The position numbers and the translations under genes were made by a program. The notes beneath the pieces were generated by a model. That model did not search any database and was not told where the DNA came from. It worked only from the letters and a program-made list of their open reading frames with translations. Below are positions 15,811 to 23,908 of a stretch of DNA of 37,601 nt, in pieces. The first letter of the stretch is position 1, and each line of letters opens with the position of its first letter. Source of the DNA: Nesterenkonia sp. PF2B19 (GTDB taxonomy: Bacteria; Actinomycetota; Actinomycetes; Actinomycetales; Micrococcaceae); NCBI RefSeq assembly GCF_001758425.2, contig NZ_MDSS02000034.1, forward strand, positions 1 to 37,601, given 5' to 3'.

Positions 15811-16728
15811 TCATTCCGCCATGGACCGGATGATGGCGATGATGCGCAGGATCTCGATGTAGAGCCACACCAGACTCACGGTCAGGCCGAAGGCCGCGGC
15901 CCAGGAGTACTTGGACGCCACGCCGGCCTCCACGCCTTCCTGGATGTTGGTGAAGTCCAGCACCAGCGAGTAGGTGGCCAGCAGGATGGCCAGCGCGCCG
16001 ATGGCCAGGCCGATCCACGGGCTGAACTCGGTGCGCAGACCGAACATGGAGCTGGTGCCGCCGAACATCATCAGGCCGAAGTTGACCAGGCAGAACACCA
16101 GGTAGGCCAGGCCGGCCACCATGAACATCTTGTTCAGCTTGGGCGTGGCGCGGACCTTCCCGGAGCGGAAGAGCACCAGCACCGAGGCGAAGACGATGGC
16201 GGTGCCGAGGACGGCCTGCAGCACGATGCCCGGGAACTGGTACTCCAGGAACATCGAGATGCCGCCCAGGAACAGTCCCTGGAAGGCGCTGTAGGCGAGG
16301 ATCAGCGCCGGGTTCGGCTCGCGCTTGAACGCGTTGACCATGCCCAGGGCGAAGCCGCCGATGACGCCGAGCAGCATCAGTCCGCTGGCCAAGCCGAAGC
16401 TCATCGCCCCGGCGGTCACGGAGATGCCCGCTCCGACGAGCACCACGACGAAGCTGATCAGGGTCTTGCGGATGACCTCGTCATAGGTCATCCGGCCGAG
16501 GTCCTGGCCTGTGGGCGAGGGCTGGCCGTACATCTGGTGCAGCTGGTCGGCACCCGGGGCCTGCTGGCCGGGCATGCCGTGCTGCTGGGCGTAGCTCGGA
16601 CCGGCTCCGGGGTGCTGTGCCCGGGGCTGCTCGGTCACGGTGCCCTGGTCGCTCATGTAGAAACGACGGCGCTCGCGCTCCTTGAACTGCGAGGGGAACG
16701 CCTGCGAGTTGAAGATCGGGTTGGACAT
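15811..16728 (-). CDS. Bax inhibitor-1/YccA family membrane protein
   Basis: A 305-aa protein. The N-terminus begins MSNPIFNSQAF, followed by a Gln/Gly/Pro-rich linker (to about residue 95, ending MTYDEVIRKT), then seven transmembrane helices. The last part includes DFTNIQEGVEAGVASKYSWAAAFGLTVSLVWLYIEILRI, matching the bacterial BI-1 C-terminal helices with the acidic residues proposed to sense pH or calcium. The physiological role in bacteria is unclear; some members act as calcium leak channels. The start at 16728 is chosen from the conserved MSNP beginning; the frame is open 56 codons further upstream with no family similarity. AAGGAG lies 13 bases upstream, a long spacing. Confidence 0.9.
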   Translation of the reverse strand: MSNPIFNSQAFPSQFKERERRRFYMSDQGTVTEQPRAQHPGAGPSYAQQHGMPGQQAPGADQLHQMYGQPSPTGQDLGRMTYDEVIRKTLISFVVVLVGAGISVTAGAMSFGLASGLMLLGVIGGFALGMVNAFKREPNPALILAYSAFQGLFLGGISMFLEYQFPGIVLQAVLGTAIVFASVLVLFRSGKVRATPKLNKMFMVAGLAYLVFCLVNFGLMMFGGTSSMFGLRTEFSPWIGLAIGALAILLATYSLVLDFTNIQEGVEAGVASKYSWAAAFGLTVSLVWLYIEILRIIAIIRSMAE

Positions 16729-16855
16729 GTCGTGGGCCGCACTCCTTATCGGGGCTCGTGGCTCTGTCGAGTGCGCAGCACCTGCGCTCGGCGAGCGAGC
16801 GACTCGGCGACGGGCTCTCACCCGCCGTCGCAGGGGTGCAACGCTGACGCACCGT

Positions 16856-16868
16856 GTAGACAGTCTAC
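16856..16868. promoter_or_regulatory. Perfect palindrome upstream of the Bax inhibitor-1 gene
   Basis: GTAGAC-A-GTCTAC is a perfect inverted repeat with a one-base centre, 128 bp ahead of the leftward ATG. The size and symmetry suit a regulator site, but no regulator can be named. The 339 bp between this gene and bioY (16729-17067) otherwise hold only the bioY operator; no small gene is evident there. Confidence 0.4.
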
Positions 16869-16999
16869 CGGGAACACGGCGTGATGTGCGCCGCATGTCC
16901 CCTGGTGAGACCGCATCAGCGCCGCTGTCCGCGCAGAGCTGACCGGGGCGCAGTGGCGAGAGACGGTCTCCACGGCCTACAGTGGGGCCGCAGACCGTA

Positions 17000-17014
17000 T
17001 TGAACAGCGTTCAA
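17000..17014. promoter_or_regulatory. BioQ-like operator in front of bioY
   Basis: TTGAACAGCGTTCAA is a perfect 6-3-6 palindrome 54 bp upstream of the bioY start. BioQ, the TetR-type biotin repressor of corynebacteria and mycobacteria, is known to bind TGAAC-N3-GTTCA-type sites at biotin genes. A TACAGT box at about 16977-16982 could be the -10, which puts the operator just past the transcription start. Confidence 0.75.
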
Positions 17015-17067
17015 ACCGTCGGCGACGCGACTCGCCGGCGCCAGGACGCCCCACTCCTGGAGCCCCG

Positions 17068-17673
17068 ATGCCCCCGTCCGAGACCCTCGTCGCCGGCCCG
17101 GCCACCGCCGCCGTGCGCGGGATCGCCCAGATGGCCATGTTCGCCGCGCTCGTCGCGGTGCTGGGCCAGCCCTTCGCCATCCCCGTGGTGGCCGGAGTGC
17201 CGATCACCCTGCAGACCCTCGGGGTGATGCTGGCCGGCGCGATCCTGGGCCCCTGGCGAGGGGCCGGGGCCATGGTGCTGCTGCACGCCCTCGTCGTCGC
17301 CGGCCTGCCCCTGCTGGCGCAGGGCTCCGGAGGGCTCGGCGTCTACGCGGGCCCCACCGCCGGGTTCGCGCTGGGCTGGATCCCCGCCGCGCTCGTCGTC
17401 GGGGCTCTCACTCAGTGGCGCTGGCCGCTGGCCTGGTGGCGGACCGCTCTCGGCGTCGCCTTGGGCGGGATCGGGGTGATCTATGCCTGCGGCATTCCGG
17501 TGATGGCCTACCAGCTGGGCCTCACGCTCCCCCAGGCGACCGCCGCCACCGCCGCATTCCTCCCGGGCGACCTCGCCAAGGCGGTGATCGCCGTGCTCAT
17601 CACCCACGCGCTGGTGAAGGCCTATCCCGCACCCTTCAGCTGGGCGCGCCGCCGCGGGGCCCCCGCGCGATGA
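17068..17673 (+). CDS. bioY: Biotin transporter substrate-binding membrane protein BioY
   Basis: A 201-aa membrane protein with six predicted helices, the S-component of the biotin ECF importer. The family pattern is VPITLQTLGVMLAGAILGPWRGAGAM, then GGLGVYAGPTAGFALGW, and near the end FLPGDLAKAVIAV. The ATG at 17068 has GGAG about six bases upstream. A BioQ-like palindrome upstream suggests repression when biotin is plentiful. The ECF T-component gene (bioN) follows on the same strand; its likely original start, ATG 17670, overlaps the bioY stop (ATGA). The ATPase gene bioM, usual between them in Actinobacteria, is absent. Confidence 0.92.
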   Translation: MPPSETLVAGPATAAVRGIAQMAMFAALVAVLGQPFAIPVVAGVPITLQTLGVMLAGAILGPWRGAGAMVLLHALVVAGLPLLAQGSGGLGVYAGPTAGFALGWIPAALVVGALTQWRWPLAWWRTALGVALGGIGVIYACGIPVMAYQLGLTLPQATAATAAFLPGDLAKAVIAVLITHALVKAYPAPFSWARRRGAPAR

Positions 17674-17741
17674 CGACGGCACGGCCGGCATCGGGGTCCG
17701 TGCGACGCCGCGCACCCCGGGCGACCTCGGCGGGACCTGCG

Positions 17742-17762
17742 GGCGGAGGCGCGGCCTCCGCC
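17742..17762. repeat. Perfect hairpin between bioY and bioN
   Basis: GGCGGAGGC (17742-17750) pairs perfectly with GCCTCCGCC (17754-17762) across a 3-nt loop. It lies where the frame opening at ATG 17670 seems to switch to the bioN frame. It could attenuate bioN, or be a spot where sequencing lost a base. Confidence 0.5.
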
Positions 17763-17791
17763 GTCATGCGCTGCATCAGCCGGGCACCTCG

Positions 17792-18358
17792 GTGCTGCAC
17801 CGCACGGGGGTCGGCGTCAAGTTCCTGCTGGTCTTCCTGCTGGCCCTGGGGGTCTCCCTGCAGCGGGAGAACCCGTGGGCGATCCTGGGTGCCTGGGCCC
17901 TGGTGGTCCTCGGACATCTGCTCGCCGGAACCGGGGTCTCCGGGCTGCTGCGGCGCCTGTGGGGTCTGCGCTGGATCCTGCTCATCCTCACTGTCCCCCA
18001 GCTGATCTTCCTCGAGCCGCAGGTCGCCCTGCTCAACGTCTCCCGCGTGGTCGCGGTGATCATGGTGGCCGGGCTGTTCACGCTCACCACCCGCACCTCA
18101 GACATCCTGGAGGGATTCGACCGCGCCCTGGCGCCTCTGGCGAAGCTCGGCGTCGACACCTCCCGGATCTCCCTGGCCCTGTCCCTGACGATCCGCTCCG
18201 TGCCCGTGATCCTGGCGTTCTCCGGTCAGATCCGCGAGGCGCTGCGGGCCCGCGGCCGACGCGTCACCCCGAAGGCGCTCATCATGCCGCTGCTGGTGAT
18301 GTCGCTGCGCCATGCCGAGGAGACCGCTGAGGCCCTGGCGGCCCGCGGCGTACGCTGA
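17792..18358 (+). CDS. bioN: Energy-coupling factor transmembrane protein BioN (EcfT family)
   Basis: The T-component of the biotin ECF transporter, linking BioY to an ATPase. From GTG 17792 the product is 188 aa with about five helices (VKFLLVFLLALGVSL is the first). The two Ala-Arg-Gly coupling motifs are present: EALRARGRR and EALAARGVR near the end. The GTG has no Shine-Dalgarno site. Upstream in-frame residues read LHQPGTSVLHRTG, which looks like real coding sequence. ATG 17670, overlapping the bioY stop, is one frame away; a single missing base near the 17742-17762 hairpin would join them. So the true gene may begin at 17670 with a frameshift. A LacI-type regulator gene follows on the same strand. 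Confidence 0.82.
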   Translation: MLHRTGVGVKFLLVFLLALGVSLQRENPWAILGAWALVVLGHLLAGTGVSGLLRRLWGLRWILLILTVPQLIFLEPQVALLNVSRVVAVIMVAGLFTLTTRTSDILEGFDRALAPLAKLGVDTSRISLALSLTIRSVPVILAFSGQIREALRARGRRVTPKALIMPLLVMSLRHAEETAEALAARGVR

Positions 18359-18445
18359 GCGCCGCCGCTCCGCGGCATCGCATCCGGCAGACAGAATGTC
18401 CTACGATGTCATGCAACGGACGCCCCCGCCTTCAGGAGACTTCGC

Positions 18446-19448
18446 ATGGCCTTGCCGCAGCGCGCCACCCTCGACGACGTCGCCCGCCTGGCCGGAGTGA
18501 GCCGCAAGACCGCCTCACGCGTCTACAGCGAACCCGAGAAGGTCGCCGCCGCGACGCGCGAGCAGGTCCTGGCCGCCGCGCGTCGGCTGCGGTTCCGCCC
18601 CAACACGCTGGCCCGGACCCTGCGCCGAGGAGGCACCACCCCCACCGTGGGGCTGCTCATCGGTGAGATGAGCAACCCCTTCTATCATGCGGTCGCCGCA
18701 GGCATCGAACATGAGCTCTCAGCCTCCGGACTGACCCTGGTGATGGGCTCCAGCGACGACACGGAGGAGGGTGAGGAGCGGGTCGCCGACGCGCTGCTCT
18801 CCCAGCGGGTGGCCGCGCTGCTGATGATCCCCTCAGCGGCCGACCAGTCCTATCTGGACGGCGAGCGTCAGCTGGGCACCCCGGTGATCGCCGTGGACCG
18901 CCCCGCCCGGAACCTGCTGGCCGACGCCGTGCTGCTGCAGAACCGCGCCGGGGCCCGACAGGCCGCCGAGGCGCTGCTGAACGCGGGACACCGCCGGATC
19001 GCCTACCTGGCCTCCCCGGCAGACATCCACACCCAGCATGAACGACTGGCCGGCTACCGGGAGGCGATGGCCGCCGCGGGGCTGGGCGACACTGCGGCGC
19101 TGGAACACCTCAGCGACGACGTCGTCGAGGACGCCGTCGCCCGGGCGGCCCTGGACACCGCCGAGCCTCCGACCGCGTGGTGGCCGGCAACAACAGGATG
19201 AGTGTGGCTGTGCTGCGCGCAGCCCGCGCGCTGGAGACGCGGCCCGCGCTCGTCGGTTTCGACGACTTCGACACCGCCGACGTGCTCGGCATCAGCGTGG
19301 TCAGCCACGACCCCCTCGAGATGGGCCGCCGTGCCGCGGCCCTGGCGGTGGAGCGCATCGCGCGCCCCACCACCGTCCCCGAGGTCATCGAGCTGCCACC
19401 CGCCTGGAGCTGCGGGGGTCCGAGTCGAGCACGGGCCTGGCCTTCTGA
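18446..19448 (+). pseudogene. LacI/GalR family transcriptional regulator, two frameshifts
   Basis: A DNA-binding repressor with an N-terminal helix-turn-helix (TLDDVARLAGVSRKTASRVY, residues about 8-27) and hinge, then a periplasmic-binding-protein-like sensor domain (VGLLIGEMSNPFYHAVAAGIE). The first frame ends after TAEPPTAWW at about 19178. Restoring one base gives TAVVAGNNRMSVAVLRAAR and GFDDFDTADVLGISVV. A second break at about 19396 needs one more base to give IELPTRLELRGSE and the stop at 19448. With both repaired the protein is about 335 aa, normal for the family. The ATG at 18446 has AGGAG eight bases ahead, and TACGAT at about 18402 could be the -10. It converges on the substrate-binding protein gene, which it may regulate. 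Confidence 0.85.
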
Positions 19449-19475
19449 GCGAGCTGCTCCGGATCAGCCGCCCGA

Positions 19476-20795
19476 TCAGCGCAGCGCGTCCTCGATCTCG
19501 CCGTGCATGGCCTCCGCGGCATCCTCGGCGCTGAGCCTGCCGAAGAAGAACTCGTCCATGTAGCGGATGATGATGTCCTGGACTGCGCCGTAGCCCTCCG
19601 GCGGCATCGGTGGGGCGTCGGCCACCACGTCCTCCAGGCTCTCGGAGTACTCGACCACCTGGGTCTCCACCTCGCCGAGGTCCTCGCGGATCTGGTCACG
19701 GATGGTCTCATTGCCGGGGATGCCCCGTTCGATCTGCTGCAGCTCGCCGGCACGCTCGTCATTGACCAGGAAGTCCACGAAGAGCTGGGCCTCCTCCGGG
19801 TGGTCGGTGCCCGTCGCCACCGAGTAGAACATGGAGGCCTTGTAGTACATACCCGCCTCCGAGGCGTCCCCGGCGCGGCTGGGCACCATGAGCGGCTCCA
19901 GATCCGCGGAGGCATCTCCGGACAGTGCCACCAGCATCGCGTCCCAGACCGGCGCCGCGGCGGCCTCGCCCGTGGCGATGAGGGTCTGTTCCCGAGCGAT
20001 GCCGTGCTGCTCGGACATCTCTGCGGCCGACGGCAGTGCGCCGTCTTCCTGGAACTCGCCGAGCATCTCGAAGTACTCGACGGCCTGCTCCGGCTCCCAG
20101 GCGAGCCCGCCGTCGTCGCCGATCATGCTCACGCCATGGGTCTGACGCAGCCACAGCTCCAGGCCTCCGGAGTCGAAGAAGGTGGCCAGCCCATAGCTGT
20201 CCGTCTCCTCGGAGATCGCGGTGGTCAGGTCCTTCAGGTCGTCCCAGGTCCAGGTGGCACCGTCGGGCATCTCCTCCCCGGCCTCCTCGATCAGGCTCGG
20301 ATTGACCGCATAGGTCAGCGCCGTCTGCCCCACGGGCATGGCGTAGAGCTCGCCGTCGAGCGTGCCGGTGTCCAGCAGCTCCTGGGTGAACTCGCCGGTG
20401 TCGATCTGGTCCAGCGGCAGCAGGACGCCGGACTCGATGTACTCGCGGAGGTAGACCAGGTCCATCTGGATGATGTCCGGGGTGTCTCCGGCCGCGGTCT
20501 GGGTGGCCAGCTGGTCCCAGTAGCCGTCCCACTCGCCATAGCGGGGCTCCACGGTGATGTGCGGATGCTCCTCCTCGAAGAGCGCGATGATCTCCTGGGT
20601 GTACTGGTGCCTGACGTCTCCGCCCCACCAGCTGAAGGTCAGCGTGACGTCGCCGTCGTCGCTGCCGTCGCCGCAGGCGGTCGCGGCGAGCCCAGCCACC
20701 AGCAGAGCGCCGAGCGGCCGGGTCCAGCGTCGGCGCCGCCGACTGGGACGGGGCGGCGCAGCGTCGGGCAGTGATGGACGCATCCTGGGTGTCAT
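19476..20795 (-). CDS. ABC transporter substrate-binding lipoprotein, family 1 (carbohydrate type)
   Basis: A 439-aa extracellular solute-binding protein. A long basic N-region (SRRRRRW) and a hydrophobic stretch lead to the lipobox LAATAC, with the lipidated Cys at residue 41. The mature part follows the UgpB/MalE pattern: LTFSWWGGDVRHQYTQEII, EWDGYWDQLATQTAAGDTPDIIQMD, LYAMPVGQTALTYAVNP, and a W-rich C-terminal half. The sugar is unknown. ATG 20795 has GAGGAG four to five bases ahead. No permease or ATPase gene is adjacent, so it must work with distant partners. It is downstream of, and separated by a hairpin from, the oxidoreductase/PmoA/cupin operon, and it converges with a LacI gene 27 bp away. 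Confidence 0.9.
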   Translation of the reverse strand: MTPRMRPSLPDAAPPRPSRRRRRWTRPLGALLVAGLAATACGDGSDDGDVTLTFSWWGGDVRHQYTQEIIALFEEEHPHITVEPRYGEWDGYWDQLATQTAAGDTPDIIQMDLVYLREYIESGVLLPLDQIDTGEFTQELLDTGTLDGELYAMPVGQTALTYAVNPSLIEEAGEEMPDGATWTWDDLKDLTTAISEETDSYGLATFFDSGGLELWLRQTHGVSMIGDDGGLAWEPEQAVEYFEMLGEFQEDGALPSAAEMSEQHGIAREQTLIATGEAAAAPVWDAMLVALSGDASADLEPLMVPSRAGDASEAGMYYKASMFYSVATGTDHPEEAQLFVDFLVNDERAGELQQIERGIPGNETIRDQIREDLGEVETQVVEYSESLEDVVADAPPMPPEGYGAVQDIIIRYMDEFFFGRLSAEDAAEAMHGEIEDALR

Positions 20796-20818
20796 GGGGA
20801 CTCCTCATCTCGGGGAAT

Positions 20819-20865
20819 GGGCTGGGTCTTGCTGATGGGCTGAGGTCTGTCGATGGGCTGGGGCT
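20819..20865. repeat. 18-bp tandem repeat upstream of the substrate-binding protein gene
   Basis: GGGCTGGGTCTTGCTGAT (20819-20836) and GGGCTGAGGTCTGTCGAT (20837-20854) are followed by a partial third unit GGGCTGGGGCT. The copies are degenerate but keep an 18-bp period. They lie within 70 bp of the SBP start, in its likely promoter or leader. Confidence 0.5.
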
Positions 20866-20876
20866 GGAGAGAGCAC

Positions 20877-20927
20877 AGGGGGCCCCGAGGCGTGCCATCG
20901 GTGTGGCCTGATGCCTCGGAGCCCCCT
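20877..20927 (-). terminator. Long-stem hairpin after the cupin operon
   Basis: Arms 20877-20891 and 20913-20927 pair over 15 bp with a single wobble (AGGGGGC...GCCTCGG), around a 21-nt loop. It lies 50 bp past the stop of the leftward cupin gene and 82 bp before the SBP start. It would separate the two transcription units or stabilise the upstream mRNA end. Confidence 0.6.
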
Positions 20928-20977
20928 GCGTATTCAGTTGTCGCACCGGATCCACTCTTCGCACCAGAAGAGGGGCT

Positions 20978-21744
20978 TCAGTCCGTGATGTCCGGGGCCC
21001 TCCAGGTCTTCAGGCGGCCACACATGCCGAACAGTCGGGGGCCGGGCCTGGGCTCACCCCGGATCACGGAAGCTTCCTGCAGGTGGGAGGCATCGCCGTC
21101 GGCGAGCGCCTCCAGCTGGGCTCGGGTGCGCTCGGTCTCGGCCTCCACGTTCGCGGCCCAGATCTCGCGCCACTGCTCGATGCGGGGACGCACCAGGCCG
21201 CCGCGCGCTCGTGGAGGCGCCGCATGGCCGCGGGCCCGTCCTGCTCGACGGCGGCGAGCAGCTGCCGGTGACCCTCGATGGCCAGGTCCCGGCGTGCCCG
21301 GGCGGCCTCGGCACGGGCCTGCTCGTCTCCGTCGGTGGGCAGCGTCACTGCCTGGTGGTAGCGCTCGGGATCGGCGAGGACCTCATCGGGGAAGGTCATC
21401 ACGGCATCTCCCGCCTCCGGCAGCCCGGCGTTCTGCATGATGACCGCCAGCTCGAGTCCTGTGTGATTGACCAGCCGGTGCACGGTGCCGGGGGTGAACC
21501 ACAGCAGGGACCCCTTCTCCAGAGGATCCTGCGCCGCGCCGTCCGCGCTGAGGGTGTGCACCTCGCCACGGCCGGCCGTGACCACATAGGCCTCGGTGGA
21601 CAGCGTGTGCAGGTGCGGGGTCCCGCCGTGGAGGCCGTCCGGAGTGTCCCAGTCATACACGCACAGATCGCTCACTGAGGTCCCCCCGGGGAACCGCGGC
21701 AGGGAACGTGAGGGACGGGCGGAGTTCTCCTGGGGGGCGCTCAC
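20978..21744 (-). pseudogene. Cupin domain-containing protein, frameshifted
   Basis: About 255 aa once repaired. Residues about 15-125 form a cupin: LHGGTPHLHTLSTEAYVVTAGRGEVHTL (metal-type His residues and Glu), then DPLEKGSLLWFTPGTVHRLVNH. The helical C-terminal part contains ERYHQAVTLP and, after the break, RPRIEQWREIWAANVEAE. The frame is lost at about 21197-21203; one added base turns RAAAW into RAAGLVRPRIEQW. The start is GTG 21744, overlapping the PmoA-like stop (GTGA), with GGAG nine bases ahead. Such cupins in sugar operons may be isomerases or binding proteins; the function is not known. It is the third gene of a coupled operon. Confidence 0.75.
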
Positions 21745-22691
21745 AGGGCGAACTCCTCCCCCAGCGCCGTCAGCTCCTCCCCGCTGCACACCTTCGCGAT
21801 GAACACGAAGCGATGATGCAGGCGCAGCCGCCCCTCGGCGGGCAGATGGATCTCCTGGTCGAAGGCCGGCGACGGGCTGGTGACCGTGAAGATGCCGGTG
21901 CGGGTGAACCACTTGATCGGCGGAACCTCCGCGTCCTGGGACTCGGAGGACCCGGCGAAGGCCATCACCGTGCCGCCGCCGTCGAGCTCGTCATGTTCGG
22001 AGGAGAAGGCGACCCAGCCCGCCGGGGCTCCCATCGTGTTCTCCTCGCCCGCGGCGCCGGCGGAGTTCACGACGTCGCAGCCGGTCCAGGAGCGCGGCCC
22101 GCGCCAGAACCAGCCGGTGTAGCCGGCATTGGGCCGGCCCGCCGTCGTCGGGCTGCCCATCGGCAGCGTGCGGCCGCTGACGTTGGTCAGCTCGGTGGTG
22201 AGGTCGATGGCCCACACGCCCCGACCGGGGCCGAAGCGGTCGACGTCCAGCGAGTGGACCCGCTGGATGCGGTGTTCGTCGAACCAGTGCTCCCCGCGGG
22301 AGGTGATCCACTCCAGCGTCTCGTCGAAGACGACGTCCTCACCGGCCGTCGGCTCCACGGCGAAACCGGTGTGCTTCATGGTGCCGAGGTTGTCGCGCAT
22401 CTGATAGCCGGTCTCTGCGGCGAAGGTGGGGCCACCCCAGAAGTTCTGGTCCGCCACATGCGACCAGGTGAACTGCAGGCCGGTGTGCCAGCGGTGGTCC
22501 CAGGGGCGGCGCACCGCGGCCTCGCCACCATCGGTGAAGCGCAGGGGGAACAGGTACGGCTTCGGGGCCTCCTCCTTCGGCGAGTCCGGGTGGATGACGT
22601 AGCGCAGGATCTCGATGCCCGCGGCGTCGACGGCGATGGCGTCCTGCTCGGCGCGGACGTCGAAGCCTGTGGTCACGGCAGTGCTGGTCAC
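21741..22691 (-). CDS. PmoA family protein (DUF6807)
   Basis: A 316-aa beta-rich protein. The pattern ILRYVIHPDSPKEEAPKPYLFPL, RPWDHRWHTGLQFTWSHV, NFWGGPTF and GYTGWFWRGPRSWTG is typical of the family called PmoA or DUF6807, named after an early mis-association with methane oxygenase. Members sit in carbohydrate operons with Gfo/Idh/MocA dehydrogenases and are thought to act on sugars; the reaction is unknown. No signal peptide is seen. The GTG start at 22691 overlaps the oxidoreductase stop (GTGA) and its own stop overlaps the cupin GTG, so all three genes are coupled. Confidence 0.85.
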   Translation of the reverse strand: MTSTAVTTGFDVRAEQDAIAVDAAGIEILRYVIHPDSPKEEAPKPYLFPLRFTDGGEAAVRRPWDHRWHTGLQFTWSHVADQNFWGGPTFAAETGYQMRDNLGTMKHTGFAVEPTAGEDVVFDETLEWITSRGEHWFDEHRIQRVHSLDVDRFGPGRGVWAIDLTTELTNVSGRTLPMGSPTTAGRPNAGYTGWFWRGPRSWTGCDVVNSAGAAGEENTMGAPAGWVAFSSEHDELDGGGTVMAFAGSSESQDAEVPPIKWFTRTGIFTVTSPSPAFDQEIHLPAEGRLRLHHRFVFIAKVCSGEELTALGEEFAL

Positions 22692-23824
22692 TGGACGGTC
22701 TCCTTGCTGACAGCGGTGTTCTCCGCGCTGCCGTAGACGAACGAGGGGTCATGCATGGCGGAGTAGTAGGTGCCCTCGGGCTTCATCTCCGCCCGCCGGA
22801 CGGTGCGGCCCGTCTCCGCGGATTCGTAGAGCGCGGCGATGAACTCCAGGACTCGGCGTCCGTCGTCGCCCGAGGCGCGGGGACGCACCCCCGCGGCCAT
22901 TGCGTCCAGCAGCTCGGAGAGCTGCTGCTTGTGCGAGGAGGGGACGTTCTCCTGCGGCGTCCAACCGGCCGCCGAGCCGTCCTCGGCACGGTGGGGCGCC
23001 GGGGTCCAGGTCCAGGAGCTGTTGTCATACCCGTAGAGGTGCTCCACCTCCACGGTGGCGTCCTGGAAGTCGAAGCGCAGGTAGGAGACCTCCCGGGGGG
23101 AGAGCACGGAGTTCACCACGGAGGCCATGGCGCCGTTGGCGAAGCGCACTGTTGCCAGGGAGACGTCCTCGGTCTCGACGTCCCGGTCCAACGCGTCCGC
23201 GACGGCCGTGACCTCGGTCCAGTCGCCGAGGATCTCGAAGAGCAGGTCCATCTGGTGGATGCCGTGTCCCATGGCCGGACCGCCACCCTCGGTGGCCCAC
23301 TTGCCGCGCCACGGCACCTCGTAGTAGCCGTGAGTGCGGTACCAGAGGGTGTGGCAGACCGCGACCAGCGGGCGCCCGAGAGTGTGGTCCCGGACCTGCT
23401 GTTTGAGCTGCTGGGCTCCGGAGCCGAAGCGGTGCTGAAAGACGTAGGAGGCGAAGGGCCCACTCTCGCCCTCGTGGGCCGCCACCTCGTCATATTCGGC
23501 CAGGGTGAGCACCGGGGGCTTCTCGCACCACACCCACGCGCCCGCCTTCAAGCCCTTGATGACGCCGTCCTTGTGCGCCACCGGCGGGGTGCACAGCACC
23601 AGCAGGTCGGGACGTTCCGCGGCGAGCATGGTGTCGACGTCGCTGTAGCAGCCCGGGATGTCCCACTCCTCGGCCACAGCGCTGAGACGGTCGGCGTCGA
23701 CGTCGGCGATGGCCACCACCTCCACACGGTCCTCATGGGCCTTCAGTGTGGGCAGGTGCGCCACGGTGGCGATGCCTCCGGCGCCGACGACGGCGGCGCG
23801 GACGCGGGGGGATGCGGCGGTCAT
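22688..23824 (-). CDS. Gfo/Idh/MocA family oxidoreductase
   Basis: A 378-aa NAD(P)-dependent sugar or inositol dehydrogenase. The N-terminal Rossmann fold shows VVGAGGIATVAHLPTL and IADVDADR. The catalytic-lysine motif is CEKPPVLT. The C-terminal domain contains GGGPAMGHGIHQMDLLFEI, the usual active-site His/Asp region. The ATG at 23824 has GAGGAG seven bases ahead; the frame is open 28 codons upstream but lacks family similarity. It is first in a three-gene coupled operon with PmoA-like and cupin genes. A palindromic operator 73 bp upstream and a divergent LacI gene suggest sugar-induced expression. Confidence 0.92.
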   Translation of the reverse strand: MTAASPRVRAAVVGAGGIATVAHLPTLKAHEDRVEVVAIADVDADRLSAVAEEWDIPGCYSDVDTMLAAERPDLLVLCTPPVAHKDGVIKGLKAGAWVWCEKPPVLTLAEYDEVAAHEGESGPFASYVFQHRFGSGAQQLKQQVRDHTLGRPLVAVCHTLWYRTHGYYEVPWRGKWATEGGGPAMGHGIHQMDLLFEILGDWTEVTAVADALDRDVETEDVSLATVRFANGAMASVVNSVLSPREVSYLRFDFQDATVEVEHLYGYDNSSWTWTPAPHRAEDGSAAGWTPQENVPSSHKQQLSELLDAMAAGVRPRASGDDGRRVLEFIAALYESAETGRTVRRAEMKPEGTYYSAMHDPSFVYGSAENTAVSKETVQ

Positions 23825-23896
23825 GGATGTGCTCCTCGCGGGATGGGGATGGTTCACGGTCACGTCGACCTGTGACGGTGGTGCCGACCCGTTACT

Positions 23897-23908
23897 GTGA
23901 TCGATCAC
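23897..23908. promoter_or_regulatory. Palindromic LacI-type operator in the divergent region
   Basis: GTGATCGATCAC is a perfect 12-bp palindrome with the central CG typical of LacI/GalR sites. It is 73 bp ahead of the oxidoreductase start and 227 bp ahead of the divergent LacI gene. The 311-bp gap 23825-24135 shows no gene; TTGACC at 23928-23933 could be a -35 for the LacI gene, without a clear -10. Confidence 0.6.
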
